The notes beneath the pieces are model-generated. The model was not told the origin of the DNA, made no database searches, and saw only the letters and a program-made list of their open reading frames with translations. A stretch of DNA of 64,000 nucleotides from contig CM049307.1 in the NCBI GenBank assembly GCA_026874595.1, forward strand, positions 20,751,079 through 20,815,078. Reading direction: 5' to 3'. The translations under genes were made by a program, and so were the position numbers. This DNA comes from Sipunculus nudus (Eukaryota; Annelida; Sipuncula; Golfingiida; Sipunculidae). Below, in pieces: positions 1-26,884 of this stretch; the stretch's first letter is position 1; each line of letters starts with the position of its first letter.

Positions 1-1025
1 AGAGCTCAGTCTTGCTTGCCATGTCACCGAAGGAAGCAAACAAACTGAATACAATAATTAATAAAAAAATATACAAATTTTTTTTTTTTATTATTATTAT
101 TATTATTCGATTTTTAGATAAAATATTACATGCAATATAAATGTGTATTGAAGACCCTCATTTTATACACAATACATTTAATAAATATAACACAGTAATT
201 TATTTTTCAGTTATAACTAATTTGACAGCATGCGGCTGCCATCTTGCTGAAGAAGAAGTCGTATCAACAATGACGTTTGAAACATTAATTGCAATCATTT
301 GGAGATACTTAAAATAAAACACTTTTGAGTCAGAGTGGGCCTCATAGCGGACCGTTTTCAGATTTACCAGTATCCTCCACAGAATAATTTTTGTTCCGGG
401 ATTCTCACTTGCCGTCAGCTGATTTGTTTCTATTACCTGTTTCGGATCTGCATGGATGCGGATTCCTTACTCTGGTGGGAATATGCGCTCTGTTATATAG
501 TGTCATCCGGCTTATGTATTAACTGACCAGTTGGTCAAAAATGACACACTGTACATATGTTGTGTTTACCCACAGTATATATAGAGTAATATTTGTCCCA
601 AGAAAAGAAGAGTATATAGACAGCGATCAAATACAATTATAATACTAAATCAGAAATTCAAATACAAATATATATAATTTGATGTTATGCATGTTTAACT
701 AAGAAATACGAAATAATGCGAAACTGTTTTCGAGCCCTGCATGGAATTACCTGACTGTTAACAGCAAACAGGAATAACCATTTTATCTATACCGTCATCA
801 TAAGCATCATTACCATTAACATCATCATTAATAACATGAACATCAGCATTTTCATCACCACCACCAACATGGCGCAGTCATCACTTTCATCATCGTCCCA
901 GAATCAATATCCAGCAGCAGCAGCCAGCTATAGCAGCATCAAGAAGAGTATATCATCACCACTAGAGCCCTGGAACAATTAATAATAACTATATATAACG
1001 ATCAATGATCATGGCGGAACGAAAG

Positions 1026-1081
<56 letters not shown>

Positions 1082-2374
1082 GGCTCTGATATGAACCGTA
1101 ACCATAAATAAATACTATATAGTACCACATTCTTTAACTGAATGATATATATATGTATATATATATATATATATTACAGTATTGACCTTTTGGTTTAATT
1201 GTAATCTGTATCGCATGAAAAACATTGCATTATTGGCATGACGAATCTGGGCTAAGAATGGATATTAAAGGCAAATTTACTGCAATTGCAACATTTGTTG
1301 ACCATCCGTTGATCTGTTTGTTTTTTATACACGATTGTGATAAGAAAGTGAGGTTTATACTTCTTCTTTTGTCGCTTACTTGCATCACTATAAGACAAAA
1401 TTAAGGGTCTTCCCTATATATGTACTGGTTATAAAAATCAGAATCTAAATAGACCGTGCATTATTGTCATACCAGGTTGATTTCACCGGCCGTTTGTTAC
1501 ATGGTATTGTTTTCAGAATGTTGAGGTATTCCTCCCTATGGGAATTAGTTTGTTGTTTTTGCCAAACTTGAAAATAGAAAATCTATTGATCATCGAAAGA
1601 TCACTCATAGTAGTTATATCCATAAAGTATTCATTTTACTTGTCTATACGTGTGAGATTCAATAAATGTTCCATATATACCAGCTTTTCCGCAATCTTGT
1701 AGTATACAGTAACAAATGAACGTAAAACACACGGAATGTTTCCATTCTGTTATAGCACTATTTATGCATGTCAAACAGAAAGCAGTCAGTGACCGCATGC
1801 ATGTTTACCTCCCCTTATATGGGGATACAAGATCTGGAATATTATCGGGAACCTGGTAATAAAGCTATATATGCAAGGTGTGTGCTTCTTAAACGCAAAC
1901 AGAGATATGAATCTAAGCTGATAGAAAATTGTTTCAAAATAATTTTCTTGAACTCCATGGTTGTATCATAAGACAGCCCTGCCGGCCATACGGAACAAAG
2001 GCAAGCTATAATTCCAGTAAATGGCGACGATGGAGTCTGAGCTCGGTTGGGATAAACAAATTTTACTATATATCGCAATCGTAAAAAAAATTCGTTAAAT
2101 AAGTATATAAATATTATTTGTAATTCACTTTACTTCCTTAAAGTGCACGGTTGTTCGTTGTATGGATGTTATACCCTATATAACACTCCATAACACACTA
2201 TAATTTCATCAAAATCCTTTCATGGCTGTTAACAGATATGCACACGAGCCAACCAAATAACTAACTGACGGTGATAATAGCAAAATAGCTCTTGACGGGT
2301 GTAAAATTAACAGCTTATGAATTAACGATCGCTAAACAGTTAAAAAAATATTAAGTTACCATAGGGACGTCAGC

Positions 2375-2419
<45 letters not shown>

Positions 2420-4135
2420 ACATAAAGAGGCCCAGACCTATATATTTACAATCCATTGCAAGCGGTAATGATTTATAATGCCAGGTTAACCTGCAGTTAT
2501 CGTATGACGCTGTGACCTCAGACTGACCCTGTAGCAGGAAAGCTTTCGATCACCATATTCTATAGGGATTTCATATTCCAACAATAAATCATGCCTCGAA
2601 TACCATATATATGTACACAATGGTACAAAACCAGTATATGTATACATTATGACCATCTTCCTCTCATATATACCTCTGATGCTTTATACACGGTTTTGTT
2701 GTTAATTGATGATGTTTCTCTATATTTACTTATAATTATTCAACGTATATTTATCTTACCCATATATATATATATAAATATATATATATTATATATATAT
2801 ATATATATATATCGAGCTGTTAGACCGGTTCTATACAATAACACACGTATATATATATATATATAAATATATATACAACTTAACCCTGATAACATATCAA
2901 TAATAAACTTACCACAATATCTGTTCATAGGAAGACCAGAAAATATATAAATATGTTTAATTATAGTAACTGAATCGTTCACTCTTCCTATTTGGTGAAG
3001 AAAGGGTTGCTTTGAAATTGATAAAAGATCAACTTTAAACCAGTCATGCAGTGTCAGTGTCGGATACTTGTACATATAATATGTTAATAACCGCCATCTC
3101 GGATGATATCCAAGGGTTTTGTATTTTGTCGGGCGTTTCGATTTATGTGTCATTTATTTGGCAAATAAAGACTAATGGCATTTTAAATAATGAAAAGCCA
3201 AGATAGGCTGGCCGGGCAAGATACAGCAAATCACGACTAGAACCACCTCACAGAGTTGATTTATACACACAAATAACACCTATCTACGTGTTAAAGGGCA
3301 CAAACAAACATTCTTATGAAGGGCACCAACACCAAAAGCTAATCTCAAGGCTGTCTCATAAATATTCGCCAGCGGATGTAATTTCAAAACGGCCCATGTT
3401 GGGATTCAATTTAAGATAAAGACGGGAGAGTCTGTTTTAACCCGCGCCGGCTGCATGGCCTTCATATATATACATGCAGGCTGCCGTAATACGTACTAAA
3501 ACAGCACTCGGGCCTGCGGTGTCAGTTTCACCCAGCCAGCACTCAAGTAATTAACTCCAAATCAGGGTGATTAAGTCAATTTCAATGTTTGTTTCTTTAA
3601 CCTTTCAAAGGGACGCAACTTTATGAACGACTTGGTTTTGTAAACAGTTGCTCCCCATGGAGTGTCTCGGGGAGAGCTGTTTATTGTATCCTCACTTTCC
3701 TGAAATGGCTATAGTTTATACATTGCAGACCCCCGGTGATTGAAAGACAATTTAATTCAGGTGTCTTCATAGTCCTTTACTCAGTGTACGCTCCGGTGGT
3801 TATATTAATAACACACATAATACGGCCAGACCCTCATGGTGGGAAAACGGCCACATCGCGCATACAAATGACAGAGGAAGCCCTGCGCCAGAGCTTTTGT
3901 GCGAGTGTTATGTGTTGTGATATGTCAGGCGATGGCACTCTCCCTGGCTTAAGGCGGTTGTAGCATTTTAATGAAATCACGCCGAGACACCATATCAGTT
4001 CAGGACATGTTTATTCTCCCAACAGGAGTTGATAAGCAGCTTATTGTAGTCTATATACTGGTATAAATTCACAAAACAAACATCGGTCTGACAGCTTTAT
4101 CCTCTTGTGATACCTGGCATTGTATAAAGCATAGC

Positions 4136-4200
<65 letters not shown>

Positions 4201-5899
4201 TCAACACTTGCAACTGCGTATAACTATATACTATCCCAACTTGGTCGAATTTTATTTAACAAATGAAACCAATTTAATTATTTTACATGTATACACATAT
4301 ACATGCATATACACACACACATATATATATACAGATATTATGCCAGACATAAGCGTTAATTTATTGAATAATACAAGGATATTTAACGTTGACTCCTATA
4401 TATGCACAGATTCTGAAAGTATCACACATACACTGTTAAATATTTTATTCCCATTTGTCCCGCTTCCCCCCCCCCCCCCCGGTAACGTTTATATGAAAAA
4501 TGTTTAGCAACATGGCCGGCAGAAAGCTTATAGGTTTATACAATCACGCATAAATGAATAAATAACCTTTAGTTCTGTATTCATGATGCTATACATGAGA
4601 ATTTTAATTGGACAACGATTCATTATACGAATGATCGTCTATATACTAATAATATTACATATATCTATACTTGAATGTTGGAAATTCAAACAAAAAATAT
4701 ATGTGCAACCTAATACTTTGCTCATGTAAACAGGCAGAAAGTTTACATATATAAAACATTTTTGATATACATATAGTAGAGTTATAACCATTATGATGTA
4801 ATAATTCATAATAGCCTACAGCTTTTTCTTATAGGGTTACTTATGAGAGATATGCACAATGTTCTGATTATGGTAAAATGACAATTATATATAAAGAAAG
4901 CGTTTATTTTATGATAAAATTTATGAAACTTTCGTTTCTACTAAATCAACCGGCGCTACTTGTTGGTGGTATAAGTGCACACTTTTCATATATAGGCATG
5001 ACAGGGTTTTCACAAAAACACTTTTGAACAGAAACCCTCTGTTAAATAGTTCTTTTGCCTAAGTGATTCTTTTTGTTAGTGCATGCATGGAAACCTTTTT
5101 AAACAAAGACCCTTTCAGAACCCTTTAAAAACCCTTTATTTTTTACAGTGGTATATACTTTATATTCTTATGACCAGATTTATCGGATCGACAAAGACGG
5201 GACGCTCATCCCCTGCGCTCCCTCTGAATCCGCCCCTATATATAGGAAGCAGGGAGGTGTTCGAGTATTCATTTTAATTATTACCTCCGTCAAGGAGCTA
5301 TACATAATTTCATCCGTGTTTGTCTGATTATGTTTTTAATTGACTATATGAAAATTATCTAACCAATTTCCTCAGAACTTAATAATATATATAGGTAGGA
5401 ATGCAGACCACCGTAGACTTCATTATTGGTGTAGAACTGGAGATCCGCGGGTAAAGTGCAAGGTGTATCTAATAGGATTTCTCAAACTAGGCAGAGGTAT
5501 GCGCTCTGTATAAAAGTGTCATTCTATTTGTACATATATCACTTATTAGGATAATTATAATACTATTTTTTTGCTAATAGTTAATATTATGCACTGACCA
5601 AGCATGCTATGTGTAAATATAGTAAATAAACACAGAAATTCAATTCATATAAAAAACTATTGACAGCACAGATGTGGTTTATAAATTAATAAGGTGAACT
5701 CGAACTTTTTTTTAAGAACTGGCTCCATGAACCACAGACCTGTGACCTTCCAAGATCTTCAAAGTAATTATCTTTAACAAAGGAAGTGTAGAAATTAATT
5801 ATAACCGCACTTTATGTCAATGTAGAAGCAGTCTTTGTAATGACTAACCGAGCACCTCGGGTCTATAACGTAGGTCTGCCTGCAAAATGAACTATGTGT
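1..5899. other. UNCX-distal upstream DNA, no gene seen
   Basis: Mostly AT-rich sequence with (AT)n tracts at about 1028-1078, 2378-2411, 2761-2811, 2849-2874 and 4138-4197, a short C-run near 4468 and a trinucleotide (ATT) tract near 90-108. The few longer open frames code for Ile/Tyr dipeptides from (AT)n. A patch at about 3380-3960 is less AT-rich, nearly repeat-free, and may be conserved regulatory DNA. Confidence 0.6.
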
Positions 5900-6780
5900 A
5901 GTGACGCTGGATTTATTAGAACGTAATTATCGAATAAAGACCTTCATTTCTTTTCAATCTGGCCTTTTTTCATCGTGACCTTTATTGTCTAAAATTATTT
6001 ATCCTCTTTGACGCCTTGGCAGCTATTTGTTAATCGTCTGTCAGCCCTAGAGTTTGCCTAAAGAGGTGCCAAAGTAACAGATTACGGGTTTCGCGCCAAG
6101 TCAGGAAGAGTAGCAGACGATAATTAGCTGTCTCCGTGAGCCGCCCTCTCATAACGCATGCACGCGATCCTGCTGAGCAAATGAACGCTTAAAAACTCGC
6201 GCGCAGCGGGAATGCCACCCACGGCACGTGCGCGCGCGGTCGGTGGTCAAATTTATCCAGATCAGTACGGTACCAAAGCAGACGACAGCCCTGGGTGATG
6301 CGCCATTGTCGCTTGACTTGCTGCAGGCTGGCAGAGAATTAATTTCATATCAGTCTGGTTTGCTGCAATTTAACGCAAGAATGCTTGTCACCATGAAATA
6401 TTTGTGATGAGGTCAAAGATATCGTGCCTGGAGATACAGACATATGGCTTCCTTATAAAGTTGCACTGAACTCGGGATCGGCTGTTTTGTCTGTAACTCT
6501 GTATCCACCGGCCCCGATTCATTATTCCGCTAATTATGACCGAGTTGTGAAAATACGTCAAGCAAAGACAATAAGATGGTCCCTAGCGGAGGCCTGATGA
6601 GTCCGAGACGAGCGCGCATGTCAGGACAAATGAGCCACTTAATGGAATGGCAATCTGTTCAATATTATAGGTTCGGTTACAAGTGTAACACTGGGTCCAT
6701 TAGAAGGCTCTGTCTTCAAAAAGACACGCGGACATCAAAGACAAGACCCTTTTTCCAATCTCATTCATAACTCGTATCAT
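5900..6780. promoter_or_regulatory. Candidate cis-regulatory island upstream of UNCX
   Basis: A stretch of balanced composition without microsatellites, about 4 kb before the UNCX start, bounded by AT-rich filler on both sides. It holds CpG-dense sequence (about 6190-6245, with GCACGTGCG and alternating CG/GC runs) and homeodomain-type TAATTA and ATTA cores. No long open frame has coding character. Enhancer function is inferred from composition alone. Confidence 0.35.
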
Positions 6781-8030
6781 CCCTCTTTATCCTATAAACT
6801 GCACAACGGATGCGTAGGCTTTAATTTTGAAAACATCTCCCTCTCCATCTCAAATTTTGTTTTTGGTATGTTTATTCGTGTTCTTTAATGAAAAATGTTT
6901 TACCACTGTTAATTAAGTATACATATTGAAGTTGTCATTTCTCTTCAACGTCTATCCATTATTCCATAATATGCTTTTATTATTACATACAACAGGACCC
7001 CGTTGAAAATTAGAATCAAAGAGAATGGTTTTTCCTGATATTATTATTTCTTGCAAAGAAGTAACTTAAAATAATTTTCCGGATGACAAAGCACAAGGCG
7101 TATAATTACAGTCTATAAACTTATATGCATGCAAGAACTGATTTCCAATACACTGTAGGAACTGATTTTGTGCACTGTATATGTTTTATTATTATCTATC
7201 GCGTATATACATGCACACATTTGGTCGTATATACATTTTCTAAAATGGAGGCATGATTATGTGTATAAAATCAGATTACGCGTTATACGGCTGGAAAAAC
7301 ATTTAATTTGTAGCCAATAGCAAATTATATCTAAATAATGTCCTACTGGTACAAGTCTTTCGCTTTTCAATTTCAGATTGCTAACATTCCGGAGACTTTA
7401 TAAAAAGTGAATATACTTCCTCCGCATATGATATATTTAATATATACACGTTAAATGTAATAAACCTAACCATACTTGGATGATATGGAAGTGCCTTTAT
7501 TATATATCTGAGAGCTGTCCTAAATACCTTAAGTTTGTCTCAGGTTTCTTTTATTTTGTCGGTTACTTTTATCTGTGTGTTAAAGAAATTAGAGTTTACT
7601 CATGATAAACGTGCGAGCAATTTATAATGTTAATTTATACATGTTTTTGTTGTTTGCCTGTATGCATACCTTTAAATACATAAATATGTTCCATTCTTGC
7701 ATGTGTAAATACTGCAGTGGTGAATTACCGGGTTGTTTTATTCTGTATATTTTAAAGAAGTAGGAGATGTTAGAAAATAAATATAAAACCCAAGCATAAG
7801 ATTCGTCACCAGGGTGGGCGACTCCATGCATATATGTATACGCAACTTCAGATATATCAGCCCATTAAAAGCTTTTAGCTTCAGATCATTAGGTTTTATT
7901 GTGCGTAATGTGACCCAACGGAGCCCTTTCCAGGAGAAAACATAAAAGGAGGAGGAAATCAAAATTAGATTAGGAACTTAGAGCTATGGGGTAAACAGTG
8001 ACTGTTAAATGAAAACAGTGCTCCGTGGAA
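6781..8030. other. AT-rich intergenic DNA
   Basis: No gene, tandem array or mobile element recognised; scattered short (AT)n. Confidence 0.6.
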
Positions 8031-8560
8031 GTGGTCATTATCAGCACAGAAGGTGCAACCAAAGGAACCCGGGCTAATAGCCATTATCCATCATTAGAAC
8101 ATTTACAACATACGAAACAAAATGACAAATTTTCTGATAGCTTGCGATGAGAAAAGCGGGAGCCTCAGTCCCGGATGTTGAAGGCAGGTCCCATTCAATA
8201 AAGAAAGACGCTGGGCCGGCGTTACGTCACTAATGAGATCTGGATGAGCTCGAAATAAACTAGGGACATAATGGTCTATCTCTGGATATAACAGAGCCGC
8301 CCTATAGCTCTCCCACCATGACATGATATATTTTGTTAGATAAAAATCAAAGTGATGCTGGGTCGTTTCATCTTCCGCCGCCCCTTAATATGGTGCGCGT
8401 GTGTGTGGCCGGCGGTACACGTCCGGCCGGCGGGCCTAACACCAGGGGGCCTGTAACCTTTGATTCCATCATCTGAATGTCCATCTACAAGAATAATACA
8501 GGCTATAACCAACTGATGGGCCATAAAAGGGGGTTTATTGTGGTTTTTACATAACACATG
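8031..8560. promoter_or_regulatory. Candidate cis-regulatory island upstream of UNCX
   Basis: Balanced, low-repeat sequence about 2 kb before exon 1, with a GC-rich core (about 8380-8450) and no coding pattern on either strand. Regulatory role inferred from contrast with its flanks. Confidence 0.3.
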
Positions 8561-10139
8561 TGGTCATTATGAGTCATATTCTAATTGATTATGCGCTTTC
8601 CCTTGTTCAGGTTTAAATCTTGCCGGGAAAACGTACACACACAAGGCGCATGCCTGGCTTAATTCTATTGAAAGTCCCTTGACAATCAATTCAGGTCTTT
8701 CCTTTAAAGAACCCACGTTAAAAACTTAAATGAAAAGAGATATAGATACAATTATCGCAGGTTGCTCTATAATTAATATGTATATTGCCACCAGACATTT
8801 TCTTATTTTATTATGGTTTCCGATATTTAATTAATAGTGTAACCTTTTTGTGGCCTCGTGTATGAGGACGTAACCAACTGCTTTAATAGACGCTTAATTA
8901 TTTGACATAACGTTTTTCGTGTTCAGTTTATATTTAGGGTGTATGCATGCATGCATGTGTAAATCTTGGGGTTTTTTATTTAGATCACGTATATAACTAC
9001 ATGATAAACGTTATACATTTGGAGATACTACGAGTCAAAAGAAATTGTTCGGACAAGTTTAGCTATAATTAATATATAAACCACTCTTTGTCAATATAAC
9101 TCCTTCAATTGCGCTCAACTATTTTACAAAACACCTTTCTCAATATTCCACATACACAGATCCTTTCAAGTTCCATCTGCTATAACATTTACGTGTGGTC
9201 ATCTTGCATGCGTGAGGCTGGGGTACATGTTTATATGTATAGATACTTGCTCATGAGTAAAAACATGTATTATAGGACTTCATTTCAATCATAAGTTAGA
9301 ATATATTCGTATTGATTATATTACTCAATTATTTAATTGTCATATAAATCAAAGTATCACAGAATATTGACAAATGTGACAAAATCGAATTGTATATATA
9401 TAGGCGGAACACATGCCATACACTGATACATTATATAATTACAGTTGAATGTCTGTGCATATACGTTAAGGTTACATTACGAACGATCCGCTTATATAAC
9501 CATAACTATATCAATCAATTGATTTTTTTAATAGACTTGTTAAGGATTATTTATTATTCAGTTCAAACAGGACTAAAACAAAATGAAAACATCATTGAAG
9601 TGCGAGCTCTATAAAGATATCGCCAAAAAAAAATTTCAGATGTCAGTGTAGTAACTCTACACACACAAGCAGTGTACTTTGGGCCGCTTTATACTTTATA
9701 CTTTTTTAGGCTTTTAATTAAGCTTTGTTATTGTAATTTGTCATTCTTTTATTACTTGAATGACTTTAATCTATTAAAGGATTTAGGAATTCATGGTAAG
9801 ACAAACCCGAATATTATGAATGAAACCATGTGAATGGCCTGACTGAGTCTGCATGTAACAGTCTTATTATGTCATCGCATGATGTATGCTATTTGTAATA
9901 TCTATAACGGAATCTCTACATCTGCGTGTTCTTTCGACTCATTAGACATTTTGTTCTGACCAATAATGCGAGCTCCTCTCTTGTCCGTGTGTGGCAGAAA
10001 TGCGTCGAATTCCTGGGCAAGTGAACCGCATTAAATTTGTGGCTGCAAAAACAAACGGTCTTGTTAACATCCACTTTAAATTTTGCTCTGTAAACCAGCG
10101 CTTCGGTGAGAAACATAAGTATTTCAGTGTGAACCACTA
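8561..10139. other. AT-rich intergenic DNA
   Basis: No gene or ordered repeat seen. A short GCAT run is present near 8944-8958. Confidence 0.6.
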
Positions 10140-10613
10140 AGTTCTATTTGCCACCGGTAGTGTATCTTGAATCAATAGCAAGTGTTGTGCAAAGAGTCAT
10201 TACTTGTCTGGCCAAGAGCAATATTAGCCACATTACAGCGCACTCACACGGCCAGATTGACGTATTGATCGAGGGGGCGTGGTCTCGGTAGGATACGCCT
10301 CGGTACACATCACTAAGCCCCGCCCCTTCGCGCCTCCAGGCTCGCCTTCCAGCCAATCTGCGTGAAGACATAGTAAATAAATGCGCACGTGAGTTTGATT
10401 CATGATAGCGTTATATGAAAAGGCGACATGTGATGTTCTAGGTTACATTACCCTGTCAACCAGCAAAGTGTTCAGAGGAGCTGCAATGAAATTGAAATTT
10501 AGGATACAGTGAAGTCTTTTCTAATTGACTGATACCAGGAACTGTCTCATACCGGAGAATTATTTTGGGCATTGCGTTCAGTGTCTACGGGACCAGTCGG
10601 GATACTCGTTCAG
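10140..10613 (+). promoter_or_regulatory. UNCX: Probable UNCX promoter and 5-prime UTR region
   Basis: GC-richer sequence directly before the first UNCX ATG. It contains a dense patch at about 10255-10370 (GGGGGCGTGG; CCCCGCCCC, which is GGGGCGGGG on the other strand, a GC-box-like element). No clear TATA box lies at a sensible distance, so a TATA-less start is likely. The exact start site cannot be read from sequence. Confidence 0.4.
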
Positions 10614-23503
<12,890 letters not shown>

Positions 23504-24268
23504 TAGTCGTCTCATATATTATACATTTATGTGTTGACCGCATACATCTCTTGTCATTTTCTTAATGCCATATTAATATCGTTTTAACACTACATTACCA
23601 TTACAAAGGGCAATGTATGCCTTTTATATCTCCGCTTGAACTGTTTTATCTCATTTGATTCCATCAACTGTTCATTTATATAAATACATCATTCCTATAT
23701 ACTTTCACTCGAGTTTGTAAATTATTTGTGTTTTTCTGCATGTATGTTTGCTAGAAGAGATTGATATTTCCTTTGATAACTAATGATTATTTTTCAGCAA
23801 AAGGAATATGGTAAACAAAATAAGTTAACCATTTGAACCTCCATGTGTGTAACCCCGATTTGAAAAAAAAATAGTATACATAACATTTAAAATTAATGTA
23901 ATGTAAAATTAAGAAAGTATTTTTTATCTTGATTTGGAAAAAAATTGTTTTAATTGTATACAAGACAGACAATGAAAGGGTTACTTAGAAAGATGGCCAT
24001 CAACGCTTCAACGTATTCTATCAATCCTTTAGTCACCATTTTTTAAATCAGTTCAACGTATAAATATATAGGAAGCATTGTTTTTCCGGTTTCATATGTA
24101 TACGCATATTTGCATTGTTTCCCATCTTTCACTCATTCTCTTATACATGCACACAATATAAAGGAAATTTAAAAGTGAACGCGCATTCTGTCGCATAATA
24201 TGTTTGGCAGTGATTGATTAACAGATAAACACAAACAAGCACACCTATACAATTATTCCCAATAATAA

Positions 24269-24319
<51 letters not shown>

Positions 24320-24321
<2 letters not shown>

Positions 24322-24344
24322 TAAATAAGAATAGTTATAATAAA
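24320..24344 (+). promoter_or_regulatory. Candidate poly(A) signals for UNCX
   Basis: AATAAA occurs at 24320-24325 and again at 24339-24344, just after an (AT)n tract and about 820 bases beyond the UNCX stop. I saw no closer canonical hexamer. The region is very AT-rich, so chance hits are expected. Transcript 3-prime ends would settle it. Confidence 0.3.
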
Positions 24345-24434
24345 GAATGTTTTAATAAGCAGAGTAAGGATCAGGCGTATAGGCATACAAGCATACAAGC
24401 ATATATATGACAACATTTGTAAACACGTATATAA

Positions 24435-24437
<3 letters not shown>

Positions 24438-24484
<47 letters not shown>
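24438..24484 (+). repeat. (CT)n microsatellite
   Basis: About 23 uninterrupted CT units. Confidence 0.95.
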
Positions 24485-24488
<4 letters not shown>

Positions 24489-26763
24489 CATGCATATAAG
24501 TATATACATATATGTTTAAACTATACGTGACCAGTTAAAGATTTATAGCACAAGTGGACAGCGATGTATTCAGTACACATATATACACTAATAACAATAC
24601 AGATAAACAGTCAACAGAGTCCCCTGATGTCTGGACTTGCACGATATATTCAACTATTGTGCTAAGATTAAGTCGCACAATGTGAAGTGTTCAGACATTA
24701 GCCGGTCTGGGACGATATACGTTCACTACTTTATATATACTTAAGGCTTGTCAACACGAAGTTTGACGCAGGTAGACATGTACGTTTCAACTTCACAAAT
24801 AACAAAAACCGGTAGGAATTGTAAGTATCATCAATACGAGCACACGTGCGTTATTGGGCGGCGATGAATTATACAGACCTTAAGCACACTGGCCGGCCCG
24901 GGGCGTTCGTGGAAACCATGTGATTATTTCCACAGCTAATGTGTTGGCATATTGAAAGTGTTGTCTTCTTATGTTCTCCTTTAGTTTACCCTCCCATGTT
25001 TACTATTAATTACAGCCATTACCTCTCTAATGCACACAGTTTTCTTACAACCTGGGTCAGGGGAGTTTACCCAATATTTTTCAGGCTGCTACTTAGAAGT
25101 TTACTCAGAAATCCCCAATTATAAGCCATGAACACCCTGGAACGCACTTGTGTGTCTTCACAGGGTAAAGACTGACCGAGTGTCACTTTCACACGGTTTT
25201 CAGCTCCTGGGGTTTTATACCTAATGGGGGGCTTTGTTCCCTTTTAAGTCACAGGCGGCTCGGCCACAAGCAAGCCCAAGCATTTACTCGCCACCCTAAC
25301 CAAATACATTTAGAATTCAATTAAATCTGTGTGCTTATGCTGGAGTGAACAAACGTATTGAGTTAGACAAGGCAACGATCAACGAGTATTGAAAGTTTGG
25401 TTGCCTTCAGTGGCCTCCACCCAAATATTGATTTAACTTTTTCTTCGCACCATCAGCCACGTCATTCGTAAAGGTCCTAGCCCCCTAATCAATTTCAGTC
25501 TAGTATCCCCACTACCCTCGGCGCTACTCGGTTAGGAGTTCTTCAGATACACCCGAGTCGGAGTCTTTATCTGCTTTATAATATCGTGGTATAATACCCT
25601 GAAAGCTCGGTTCTGCATGCCCGTGGCTAAACCATCTCTAATGCTATATCACAATAAAACTGTTTCGCCTGAGCGCTGAATCCATGTTTGTTTGACGGGG
25701 AACATGGGGGTCCACGACCTTAACATACATATCTTAGGGTCTAAGAAGCGAAGGGGGCGGCGATCGGGGGCTGTATGCACACACTTGAAAGAAATTGACA
25801 TGTTTGCTGAGCGGGTGTTGGTGAAATGTACAAGCAACAAGAATGCCGCTGTGAATAAATATTCGAGATGTCAGGAGCAAAGATGTGCGAGAGAGGAATA
25901 AATAATTATTATTCGATATTTCTCACATACTCAATATAAAGAGTCAGACATCATTTCTTTATGCGCGAACATCCCACCCTCTCAACGCAATGACAATAGT
26001 GTAATTTTTATACAAACATCTGAACGGCTCGGTGTAAGGGGGAACTTCCTTACTGCCTTCATGCACTGAAATATTATTTATCTAGAGCCAGTCTGACAAA
26101 CAACACCTGATGAACGACAGATGATTTCCAGCCGCGGAGGAACAGCTCGCTGTAACGGTCCGCTGCGGCCGCCCATACCGCAGTAATAAAGGCCGATCTG
26201 TAATCGACATTTGATGCCTCTCCATGCTTGTCAGTTTCAATGGGCGGGAGCATCCGAGCGCGGCAGAAATCGACAAGTGGTCCACATTAAGTTGTGAAAT
26301 ATGTCATTGGTCCAATAGCAATCATATAAACTACTATTCCCCCAGGAACGGATATCGGCTCAGGGCTTCCAGAATGCTGCTGATAAAACTTTCTTCCCGC
26401 CGATTGTGTTATTGAAATATCCTCATGGAGAAAAAGATCACTTGAGAATCATACGCCCCTGATTAAATTCATACCAGAAACAGTTTGTTTCAATAAAAAT
26501 TATTCTAAAGATGTAAAAATAAAATTAAGAACCACGACAGGATCAGAGTTACATAATTGTATGACAAAATGATGTTCAGAGATTATATTGACTGAATTTA
26601 CATATATGCATGCATACGACTTTATACATCTTATATAAACATGCAATCACACTAAGAATTAAGAGAACCTTAGCTGAACTATAAACTGCATAACAACTGT
26701 AAAAACAGGCGTGTCGAAATGTAATGGCATAAATATATATTTTAATAGACTAGAAACATAAAG

Positions 26764-26784
26764 ATATATATATATATATATGCA

Positions 26785-26873
<89 letters not shown>
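26764..26873. repeat. (AT)n microsatellite
   Basis: About 110 bases of TA repeats with two single-base interruptions. It abuts the palindromic repeat cluster on its right. Confidence 0.95.
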
Positions 26874-26877
<4 letters not shown>

Positions 26878-26884
26878 CGCCATC

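Larger units (their letters stand above)
23504..26763. other. Intergenic DNA after UNCX
   Basis: UNCX 3-prime UTR, then filler with (AT)n (24272-24319) and (CT)n (24438-24484). Two island-like patches, about 24880-25560 and 26080-26440, have balanced composition, few repeats and no coding signal. Confidence 0.6.

Noticed and set aside
2740-3153. 137-codon minus-strand frame ending in Ile-Tyr repeats
   Set aside because: Its tail is translated (AT)n and the rest matches no recognised domain.
6594-6617. Near-match to a classic hammerhead core: CTGATGAGTCCGAGACGA
   Set aside because: Stem II (GTC/GAC) is present but the invariant GAAA is replaced by GAGC, and no stem I or III closes around it.
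10572-10613. Extending UNCX upstream to position 10572
   Set aside because: That position is TTG. The first ATG in frame is 10614, and homology begins there.
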